Positions 54,473 through 64,000 of a stretch of 64,000 nucleotides of DNA are shown piece after piece. The notes beneath the pieces are model-generated. The model made no database searches, had not been told where the DNA came from, and saw nothing but the letters and a program-made list of their open reading frames with translations. The DNA comes from Strigops habroptila (lineage: Eukaryota > Chordata > Aves > Psittaciformes > Psittacidae): assembly GCF_004027225.2 (NCBI RefSeq), contig NC_044278.2, positions 97,208,743 to 97,272,742 of the forward strand, read 5' to 3'. Positions within the stretch are counted from its first letter, which is position 1; each line of letters begins with the position of its first letter. The position numbers were made by a program, and so were the translations under genes.

Positions 54473-55129
54473 AGGCAGTGGTGAACTCCAGAGGCCTCAG
54501 AGAAGAAACTTGGTTAGAAAGCGTTTACTGTCCATGTACTCATGAACAACAGGTCTCTAGGGTAATCCAGCCAGCTCTGATTAGGACTACTGGGGGACCA
54601 GTCATAGTAAGAATGTATGAATATAGTTTTCTGAGCTCATCTTTTTCAATGATCTTTTTCTTTTACATAGTCAAAATACGTTCTTTACCCCAAAGCAGAA
54701 AGACCACTCCAGTCTCAGACTGCAGTTAGTTACACCTTGATTGGTTCAAATAGAAAAAGCAAAGACCAGCAATTCTGTCTGTACCCTGCTTCACTGCCAG
54801 TGGGATTTCCTTCATTATAGACTTCCCATTGGTGACATTAGGATGTCTAGAAATTAAGAGACGTTGACATTGCGAATGTTCCCCTAGAGAGTTATCTGGC
54901 ATTTTCTTTCCAAATTAGGATGCTTAGCAAGCCTGGGACAGAAAAATTAGAAGTGCACCCGTTGGTACTGCAGATGTTATAAATACAAATGGGTAGTCAA
55001 AGGTTGTTAATTTTTATGTGCATAAAATGCACACACAAGACAAGAATATAAACCAACTATAAAACAGATGCATGGTTTTCTCTAATGCTGTGCTCATAAT
55101 ACTACACCAATGCTATGAAGTTCTCTTCT

Positions 55130-55142
55130 CCCCCCCCCCCCC
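55130..55142. repeat. C13 homopolymer
   Basis: Thirteen consecutive C after a TCTTCT run; a potential assembly or sequencing weak point. Confidence 0.9.
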
Positions 55143-55904
55143 TTATTTATGTATTTGCTTTCTGAATGTTTGTGTATAAATTCAGCTCTTATTACAGCTA
55201 TTGGTTCAAAGCACTGGCTGTAACAAGCTCTTGAAGAGGCTGGCTTTGCAAAAGCTTTCCTCTTGACATCTTTTGGAATGCATCTTTATTCAGGTCTGAG
55301 ATGTTCTTTCAATTCCAATGGGACTGAATATACATCCTCCTTTAAAAACAAAGCAAACAACAAATCCCTCCAGTTCTCTTGAGAATGAATTAGTATCTCA
55401 TTTCTTTCTGGAAAGGGAGCATCAAAAAATTCTCTGTCATTCTGAATATTATGAACTTTCCACCAAAATGATTTTTCTAGTAATAATGCTGTTTCAGCGA
55501 AATAAATAATTTCCTGAGGAAGTCTGGCTTTCCTTGCTATACCCTTCTACCTTCCTAATTTTCTTCCGAAAAAATATACATCCCAGATATACTGGGTTTA
55601 GTCAAAATTGATTATACTCAAAAATAAAACACTGTCATCCACTTAAATGTTTTGATGTGAGCAGTTTGAGGTTAAATGACAATGTAAATCTTCTTTTTAA
55701 CTGAGCTCTGTGCCTCATCTTAGTACATAGGGTTCTCATAATCTGCCAAGTAGATTCATACAAGGGGAGAATGAGGATCTCAAGCATTGCAAATGCAGTT
55801 GTAATGTGTGCCACGGCTCCTTGGGTATATGTACTTCAATGTCACCTTAATTTCAAATAAAAACTTTTAATTTGGGAACAGCAGGACCTTTCCCTTATAA
55901 GTAT

Positions 55905-55952
55905 AAAACAAACAAACAAACAACAAAAAAACAAACCCAACCAAACCCAAAA
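55905..55952. repeat. (AAAC)n-like low-complexity run
   Basis: Four AAAC units followed by A/C-only sequence up to about 55950. Confidence 0.8.
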
Positions 55953-58900
55953 TTTTATAGTTTTCAGAGCTGATTTTGCTCTTTCAGCTTTTTGACCTGA
56001 TTTAAAAGGGAAAAAAGTGTCAGAACTGGTGGAAAAAGAATTCTGAATTTTGTTCAAGCTCTAGTTCAGTGTCTGTTGTACGGTGCCATTGCTTGCCAAC
56101 CTCACTGTCCTTATCCTAACAAAATCTGCACAGTATTTTGGGAGTTTGGGTGAAGAAAATGCTGTAGGATGTTGACCATGTGAGTATAACATAAAATCCC
56201 ACTGATATGCTTTGTTGAACTGCAGTTGTTTCATACATAAGGCAGAGCACTCATGGAGGGAATGGAAGAAATCTTGAAATTGCCCATAGATGGCTTTCTG
56301 AAAAACAGTCGTTAGCTGCAGTGTGAGTTCTCAGGCTCAACAATATTAATCTCATTGTTTTGAGAAGAATGATTCTCCCTACCGTCAGAGTAAAGAAGGT
56401 CAAATCTGTGCCCTACAGACCTATGCTGTTGGATAGGCTGCAAAAATGGATTTTTTTCTTCCTATATACCTCCGGATGAAATTTCAGTACCTGGCCCTGT
56501 TATCAGAGGTATTAGTTACCTGAACAGAACTCCAAGATTTCAAAGTTAGAGGGCAGAAGGTCTGGTCTGATCTCTGATGCATAGGTTAATTACAGTGCGA
56601 GGACCACAGCAGAAGAGCACAGCTGGTAAATTATCTTGTTACTGAATGTAAAAGCATAAAAATGAGGCACGCTGTTACTTGTCATTTGTATTACACAATA
56701 GTTAATGCTATACCCTGCAATATTAAATTTTTACTTAGGCGAAGTACGTTTAATAATCTGGAAGTGAATAATATCTTTAACTCATTTAAAAGAAAATAAG
56801 ATTTTCACAGTTCTTCTCACCTCTGTCTTTATACTTGACTAACGGCTTCAGGTGTTGTCTTTACTGCAAGGAATATGAATTAACATGGTTAAAAAAACCC
56901 GAAATCTTTAATGTGTGTATCAGAAGACTCTACTACATTTGGCACATAGCCTTTCCTTCGTCATTTCTCATGTGGATTTCAGCAGAAACTTTGTATAAAT
57001 TGCACTAATAGGATTTGATTGAGTTTGTCATGATTTGCCTTGTAGTATCACAGGTAAGTTTTGTTTCTTTGATCATATGTTGAATTTCATAATAACATGA
57101 AGGGAATGCAGATTTGGAAAGCAGTACAGAGGAGAGGTCCAGCTGGTCTGCCAGTACGTGAAGGTGCTCTGGGAATGACTCTCAGCACTTTGCATGACCA
57201 TAAGCTTTTACATTTTCCTTAGGATCCCTGTCATTATAAAGTTTATGCATGTGAATTATTATTTCCACAGATATCTATGCAGATAAGCCCAGTCTCCTGC
57301 GTTAGCAGTTGCATATATCAAAAATTGTATTCAGAAGGTCTATCTGGAAGTACCTATTTTTCTTTGTTGCCTATAGATAACATAGATTGTCCAACACTTA
57401 AGCTGCTAAAGCTGAGTGAGATAAACTTGACTGTTAATGGGTACAGTATGGCGGGTTGATATAACCTGGAACGGAGTACAAAAACAGACCAAAGGGCTTC
57501 CTGGAGTTAATTCTTGTTTCAATTAAAAGAAAGAAAAAACCTACAACACAAGCCAGACAAAACCCCACCCCAATTAGGACTCAGTGTAAAATGCCAGTAG
57601 TAAAGAACTGATCACCATCTTTGATAAGTCATTCCATTCCTTTATTACTCACAATTAAAAACTGTACCTCAGCTTCACCCTCCAGCCATTAGATGATAGT
57701 TTGACAGGCTGAAGCAAACATATCAAAGGTTACATCCCCTAAGAGCCCATATAAACTTTGATTGTATCACTGTTTGCCTTGTCTTCAACAGCCTATGTAG
57801 ACAGGAATCCTGGACCCTCTGCCTACAAGCTAAAACTAAAGCCATTCTTTACATTCTGCTTTGAATTCATCTCATTTAATTCAAACTATCTATTAAGTGA
57901 CCAGCTCATCTAAACTTGACACTGAGACTTCGAAAGTGAATGGAAAATAGGTGTCAGCATGGGTGAAAAGAGTTGTACTCTCAGGATTTCACTAGTGGTA
58001 GAGCTACATAATGAGCTTAAACTGATTAAAGCTGGGTGAGAACAAATATGTATGGTTTATCAAAACCACAAAATCATTCCTTAATGGATGACTTTACAGT
58101 TATGGGGTGACTTCTCAGTCCTTCTCTTTGGTATTAAGCGACTGAGAAAGGTCATATACTTTTAAGAAATTAACACCCAAATGCGCCTGTGGGTTTAGAG
58201 AAAGCCTGGGAAAACTCCGCTTCAGAAAATTACAAGCATCAAAATAATAATAAAAAATAGCTTTAAAATGCTAGCTTCTGCTCAGCCGTAACCAGACAAT
58301 CTCCACTGTAGCACCAGGATGTTAAATATTCCATTTTCAGCTTTCGAGTTATTTGTTTTATTTATTTATTGAATAATCTGGGGATGCTGATAACTAAGCT
58401 TATAGGTGGATGTAAAATCTTTCTGCTGCAGTTAATTTTCTTTTAATGTTACAAATAATCATTAAAAAGGCCAGACTACTTCATAAAACAGCTAGATCCT
58501 CCTCTCTCATTTCCATGAAAAAAAACCCAGTTCAAATGATAACATCATGCCAGCTAGACTTCCACTGGAAGGGGCATCTTTCATGATGAGATAAAAGTGT
58601 CGCTTCTGTCACTGACAAAGCTTTTGCTGTGGTCTCTACAAAAGAACCTCTTATCTTATCACTGAACACAGCTGTAAGCTTTATAAATGTATGCTGCAGC
58701 TGCCCAACTCTAGCTCCTATTGTAAAAGCCATCAGTAAGAAAATTGATATGCATATGTCTGTACAGTTTCTTGTCCTTCAGCTAAGTATGGCAGCTTATC
58801 GGGAATTTAGTGATACTTAGAGATTACTTGCCAAGCATTTCTTCATAACATGGATGAGGGGAACTCACATGCCTTATATCACGATTGCTGAATGTTGAGG

Positions 58901-59352
58901 GTAAGTCTTCTTTAAACACAGTGATGTGGAAAACTTTGGCATTAGAAGGAGCATAGAGATAAATATGAAGCCATAGCTTAAAGCTCCTACTCAGAGATAA
59001 AATTGTCTTCCTGTGCTGAAGTTATGTATTGAAGTATTGCAGTCATTTTGTTTTCCCTTAGTTTTGGGGACTGATGTTGTTTGCCCTTTATGACCCCACT
59101 TCTCCTTTGGAGTCTCTGCTGTCTAGGAGACAGTTCTTTGGAGATATAACTTGCACCTCTTGTTTGTGGAAGTATGATGAATGCCACCTTTGCAAGAAAA
59201 CCCAAACAGCCCACACCTTTGCCCAATCCCCTTCTTTGTTTCCCATTCCTCCCCAAGCAAATAAACACCCCCTTATTCCCTCCATGCTGGACTCCAGTAT
59301 GTCCACAAAGGCACAGCTTGTCCTCAGCTTCCTAGGTACAAAGGAGCACATA

Positions 59353-60296
59353 TTCATAGAACTATATACATCATAGAAAATCTCAAGTTGGAAAGAACCC
59401 ATAAGGATCATTGAGTCCAACTTCCTGCTCCTCACAGGACTGCCTAAAACTAAGTCACATGACTAAGAGCATCATCCAGACGGCCCTTGAACTCTGACAG
59501 GCTTGGTACCATGACCACTTCCCTGGGAAGCCTGTTCCAGTGACTGGCCACCCTCTCAGAGAAGATCCTTTTCCTAATGCCCAATTTGAACTTCCCCTGA
59601 TGCAGCTTCATTCCATTTCCTCATGTCCTACTGCTGGTCACTAGAGAGGAGATTAGCTGTTCCCCTTCAGGAAGTTGTAGACTGCAATGTGGTCACCCCT
59701 CAGCCTTCTGTTCTCCAAGCTGAACAAATCCAGTGACCTCAGACCCTCCTCATGATTCTTGCCCTTGAGACCTTTCACCACCTCAGTTGCCCTCCTTCAG
59801 ACACACTCTAATAGTTCAGTGTCCTTCTTATTTTGAGGCACCCAAAACTGAATGCTTGAGGCACCAGTGCAGTGCAGAGTGGAACACTCACCTTCCTCGA
59901 CCAGCTACCTATTCCTGCTGGATGCACCCCAGGACTCCGCAAGTCCTTTTGGCTGGCAGGGCACACTGTTGGCTCATATTCAACTTGCCCTCAGCTCAGA
60001 TCCCTAGATCTGTTGCCATGGGGCTGCTCTCCAGCTTCTCATTCCCCAGTTTGTATGTATAACCAGGAATATCCCACCCCAGCTGGAGAATCCACCACTT
60101 GCTCTTATTAAACTTCACATGGTTGGTGATTTCCCAGCTCTCTAGTCTGTTCAGATGTCTCTGTAAGGACTGTCTACCCTTGCAGGAGTCCACAGCTCCT
60201 CCTAGTTTAGTATGGTCAGCAAACTTACTTTACGTACATTTGGTTCCCAGACCACTCATGAAAACATTAAAGGTCACTGGCCCTAGGATTGTGTAG
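59353..60296 (-). mobile_element. CR1 LINE, about 940 bp of the 3' end
   Basis: The longest CR1 here, on the - strand. On the + strand it starts with the reversed tail (TCATAGAACTATATACATCA, then AAGTTGGAAAGAACCC). It continues through the 3' UTR and ORF2 C-terminus, and ends near 60296 in reversed reverse-transcriptase sequence (GGTCAGCAAACTTACTTTAC). On the - strand, 60193-59996 reads SLQRHLNRLESWE ... VKFNKSKWWILQLG, matching the CR1 region after the FADD motif. Frameshifts and stops make it non-functional. Its tail has diverged, indicating an older copy. Confidence 0.92.
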
Positions 60297-62741
60297 ATTC
60301 TCTTTGGAAGAGAAAGCACTCCTCTACCGCTAATGTTTGCATCATTTTAAGTCCAACGCAGAAGAGATCTCCTTGATAAACATACAACAATACTCAAACT
60401 TCAGTAGTGAGTTGTGAGGAGGTAGGAATTCCCATATGGAAAATACACCTTTCACAATCTGAATGGTACATAATCTTAGCCTGAATATTCAGGTGGCTGC
60501 CGACCTAATTTGAATTGCATAACAGAGCTGTCTTTTAGGGAGATTCATCTCATATATAAGTTTAGTAATTTTCAGTTTAGCCATGGAAAAGTTCTGCATC
60601 TGATTTCTGGTAGTCACCTGGGTGTTTTCTCCATGTGATTTAGAGAAATAGGTATTTTCAGAGGGCTGGGCATCCCCCTAACTTGAAGACACTTTTCAAA
60701 CACAGGGTAAGCCTGCCTATGCAGTGCTTATATATTTGTATGTTATAGAAGAACCTCAGTTACTTATTGCAGGTGGTGCCAAATTCCCAGTGGGGAAAAT
60801 CTTTCCATATTGCCTATTCGTATGTATCTAATTATAAAGCCTAGAAGGCTAGACTGCAATTCTCTGGATGGTAGTGTGGAATACCAGTCTCTTCTGGATT
60901 GCTCTCTGGAGAAACCCATCTCTTCCTCTTGATAATACAGGAAATTACTTATCTTGGCACCTAACATTATACCTTATGTCTTAAGTGTCTTGGTTATATG
61001 ACAACCAGGACACTGTACCATTTGCCAAACTATACAGATGAAAACTTGTCTGAGTGGCAACTGAAGACACAAATGCTGCCCAGACTTTATCTATATGTTT
61101 TGTTCTTTGACTTTAGTCTGCTACAAGACAGGACTAGTTTCTCAGACATGCAATCGAGCTCGCTGTAGAGCCTCTGCTATGGATAATTAGGCACAAGTGG
61201 AAGGAATCCAGCCTTACGGTAGCCTTCATGCTGCATTACAGGGCTAACAGTTTGAAAATCTTGTAGTTACACCATGTGCCTAAATTGCACCTGGCAGCCA
61301 GAGATGTTATGGCTCCAGACTGCCATAGTACTCAATAAAACCCCACGAACACATCATTTTGAGCAGAAAGCCTTTTTGTAGGTAGGATAGTCTGAGTGGG
61401 AGCAGTTTTCCTGGGAAGCATAGTGTGTCATTTCTTCTTGTTGAGAGTAAAACCTCCACCACTGAGTACCATCAAGGTAAGACTTATATTTTTGCAAGGC
61501 AGAAAGATTCACCAATAACGTTGTCCCCCCTCTTTCAAGACAGCATTGGGCAGTGAAGTCCTGCAATGTTCTGGTAGGAGCTCCAGACTTGCAATCTCAG
61601 ATTGCTCATTGTTCCCTCGACACTACATGTTGCAATTCACACATCTAAGGTGGACAGAAGATGGCTTTAGAGTGCAGACTAGTGATTGCATTCAAATGGA
61701 GGTAACAATAAATATGAAGACTGTGGTAGACTGGAGAGGCTTGAAGCAAGTTGCAGTATTTAAAACTGTTCAAGTTGTCATGTTTACCTTTTATTTCAGC
61801 TCACAATGTCAGGGAATGGAAATAGAAAACATGCTGTGAAGTACATCCGTTTTGCCTGTGCATAACTTAGCACTTCTAAAGCAACCGTTATAGCTAAAAT
61901 AAGATCTTTTCAGGTTCCAAGTTCAGAAAGTGGCTATTATTATAAGTACCTGTGAGCTTCAAAAGCCATTAGGGAACAGCTCTATGGCAAGGAATGTAGA
62001 AAGCAGATTTCGTACCTTATTAATATTTTCATACTTTGGTTTTTTCCCCATGCTGCAGAGGGACCCTTGATCTGTTTTGGACTTATTTCACTTTGCATAA
62101 CCAATTAAATATTCACTGACATAGGGACATTTCCCTCAACCCATGTGTGTGCTTTAACCTTCAGGTTCTAGAGACAGCTGCTTTCTTACCTAGTAAATAT
62201 TACTTATTTCTTTATTTACAGAAAGTGGAACCACTCTAGTTGGAAATAATGAAATGAACATCAGAGGTGAATGGCTGTTTCTGAAGGGAACTCTTTTACT
62301 GAATAATTTCTGCACATCCCTACTCTGTTTCAAACTATACAAAGTTCTGTGTTTAGAAAAAAATATCATCCAAAAATGACATTTCTCATAAAAAGATGAG
62401 TTCATGAAAATAAAGATTGCCATCAAATTCTAGTAGACAGAGTATATGTACTAGCTTGATATAATATTTATTCTGGATTTTATAGTAGGTGAAAATGTAT
62501 TGGTTTAATATAAGAACAGGGGAAAGATAAGACAGCAGGAAGCTGTTCCTTAATGACTGAGTTCCCTCTCTAAATGACACCATTGCCTTCAGATTGAGCT
62601 ACGCCTTCACCTCTAGATTTTGCTTTTAGTTGGAATCTCAGTGTAAGCACACAAGCTGACTAAAGAACGTTGAGACCAAACCGTCTGGGTCCATTATTCT
62701 CCAGTTACCTGCTATGAAGATTTCTTGCACCATCTGCTGAA

Positions 62742-62780
62742 ACATTGTATACAGACATCGTACACAGACATTGTACGCCG
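62742..62780. repeat. three 13-bp tandem units
   Basis: ACATTGTATACAG, ACATCGTACACAG and ACATTGTACGCCG follow each other directly, with increasing divergence in the last unit. Confidence 0.85.
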
Positions 62781-63165
62781 TCCTGGGTCCTGTTTGAGAT
62801 GCAGGCTGGTTCTACGTGGCAATTCTGTGCTACCTACAGGGAGTAAATGAAATGAAACAAACTGTTATATGCTAGCACAAAATATCTGTATGGTATCAAA
62901 TGCCATTTAGACTTCAAATCCTAGTTTTACTACATATACTTTCCAGGCCCAGGGGATAAGGGGGAGTAATGAAGCAAAAGTAGGTATATATAGGTGTAAG
63001 GGGGAGTTGTATAGTCTACAGTCATAAGAAACTTATCCAGAGACTAGTAAGGTCACATAGCAATTAGACATTTCCTTTGCATTTGGCTATACAAGCTAAA
63101 AGTGGGAAGCAGTTGAGAGCCCTCCAATTGCTTCTTTCCTAATAATTTTAAGAAAGCAATTTAAC

Positions 63166-63186
63166 AAAAAAAAAAAAAAAAAAAAA
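63166..63186. repeat. A21 homopolymer
   Basis: Twenty-one consecutive A, then GAAAAGACAGAAAAAAAG. It could be a microsatellite seed or an old poly(A) tail, but no processed gene body precedes it. Confidence 0.9.
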
Positions 63187-64000
63187 GAAAAGACAGAAAA
63201 AAAGATCGCAGTCTAATAAGCTCATTCAAAAAGAGGGGAACCAGGCTTGGTTACAGATATCAGGCTCCTTTTGGAGGCAGAGAAACTGGTGGCTTCAGTC
63301 ATACCAAGGAGATTGGTTGTCCTTGCCTGTCTCAGTCTTTCCCCAGGAGATTTTCAAGAAAATGAAAAGGTATATCTTCACTGATGTGCATTTTAGTGTC
63401 AGCTGAAGCAATGTTTAAGCACCTACTATAGATACATACATGCCAGTTTGGATAACAAAAATGTTTCTTAACTTAGCAGTGAAACTTCTCTTTCTCTCTA
63501 TGGCTTTACTTGCACTGCAAATGTAGCACTAGACACAGCCTGCAGAAACTCTGTGCAGAATCTCTACTTTCAACAATTAAGCATGAAAGGGAGGAAGCCA
63601 TCTTGACTACTCCTTTCACAATTCATTTGCAGGAATTGTGGTACATATGGGATCACCTCTGTGCTTTCAAGTGGCCTGTCTCAGTCTTTGGATGCTCCCT
63701 ACATGCCTCTCAAAGATGTGCAGCTGGGTATGCAATACAGTGGATCCTTGAAATTTGCTCTACTGTGTGTACTGCATCATGCTGATTAAAACCGTGAGCC
63801 TCTGCTCTTACAAAAACCATGAGAAACTAGGGGAAACTAGGCAGCAGATAGGACTGTCTGCCACTGTTTTAATCCCATGTCCTGGTGTTAGAAGGAGCCA
63901 ACACAATAGCATAGTTAATACAGAACAAAAGTGATCATAAACACTTGGGTTTTTTCCTCAGGGGTAGGTATCAATACATACTGTCCAAAGACTTCTGTCT

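Larger units (their letters stand above)
48659..59352. other. intergenic, no gene seen
   Basis: This 10.7-kb stretch is AT-rich. It contains a T/G-rich run at 54410-54472, which creates an artificial hydrophobic frame, a C13 run at 55130-55142 and an A/C-rich run at 55905-55952. The 163-codon frame at 54238-54729 is a low-complexity artefact. No transposon or RNA gene is recognised. Confidence 0.5.
60297..64000. other. intergenic, no gene seen
   Basis: AT-rich sequence to the window edge, with a 13-bp triplicate repeat at 62742-62780 and an A21 run at 63166-63186 followed by an A/G-rich stretch. No exon or transposon is recognised. Confidence 0.5.

Noticed and set aside
54238..54729. 163-codon + strand frame with an apparent membrane segment
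   Set aside because: The hydrophobic stretch comes from a T/G low-complexity run; no family resemblance and no splice or promoter context.

Overview
The window is 64 kb of avian nuclear DNA. The main evidence is interspersed CR1 retrotransposons, at least six, several ending in the bird-type ATTCTATGATT tail. A solo ERVL-type LTR of a kind I recall from many non-galliform birds supports this. The DNA is AT-rich, CpG-poor and has spliced exons. Nothing bacterial, viral-episomal, plasmid-like or CRISPR-like is present.

Only one protein-coding gene is supported: the 3' end of an LHFPL-family tetraspan membrane protein on the + strand. Its penultimate coding exon is 6218-6316 and its terminal coding exon 19818-19936, separated by a 13.5-kb intron. 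The 3' UTR follows and probably ends just after the AATAAA at 20858. Earlier exons lie to the left of the window, so 1-6217 is intron. The second extracellular loop and fourth membrane helix look like LHFPL1, while the last residues (KKQKQYPY) look like LHFPL6. I favour LHFPL1, from remembered family sequences rather than a computed alignment.

The remaining ~43 kb (20.9-64 kb) is intergenic. It holds CR1 copies (23.1, 31.9, 44.7, 48.4 and 59.4 kb), two solo LTRs with intact 5-bp target-site duplications (25.9 and 37.0 kb), short simple repeats and small tandem duplications. I recognise no exon of a second gene. The long open frames in this region have no recognisable domains.

The most unusual structure is in the LHFPL intron. 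It is a long diverged inverted duplication (arms about 9966-10199 and 10571-10792) whose right arm begins exactly where a 60-bp CR1 tail is truncated. This arrangement suggests reverse-transcriptase template switching from CR1 RNA to the host intron transcript. The second notable item is the 37.0-kb LTR, which I found by its ends, target duplication, TATA box and poly(A) signal rather than by recognising its family.
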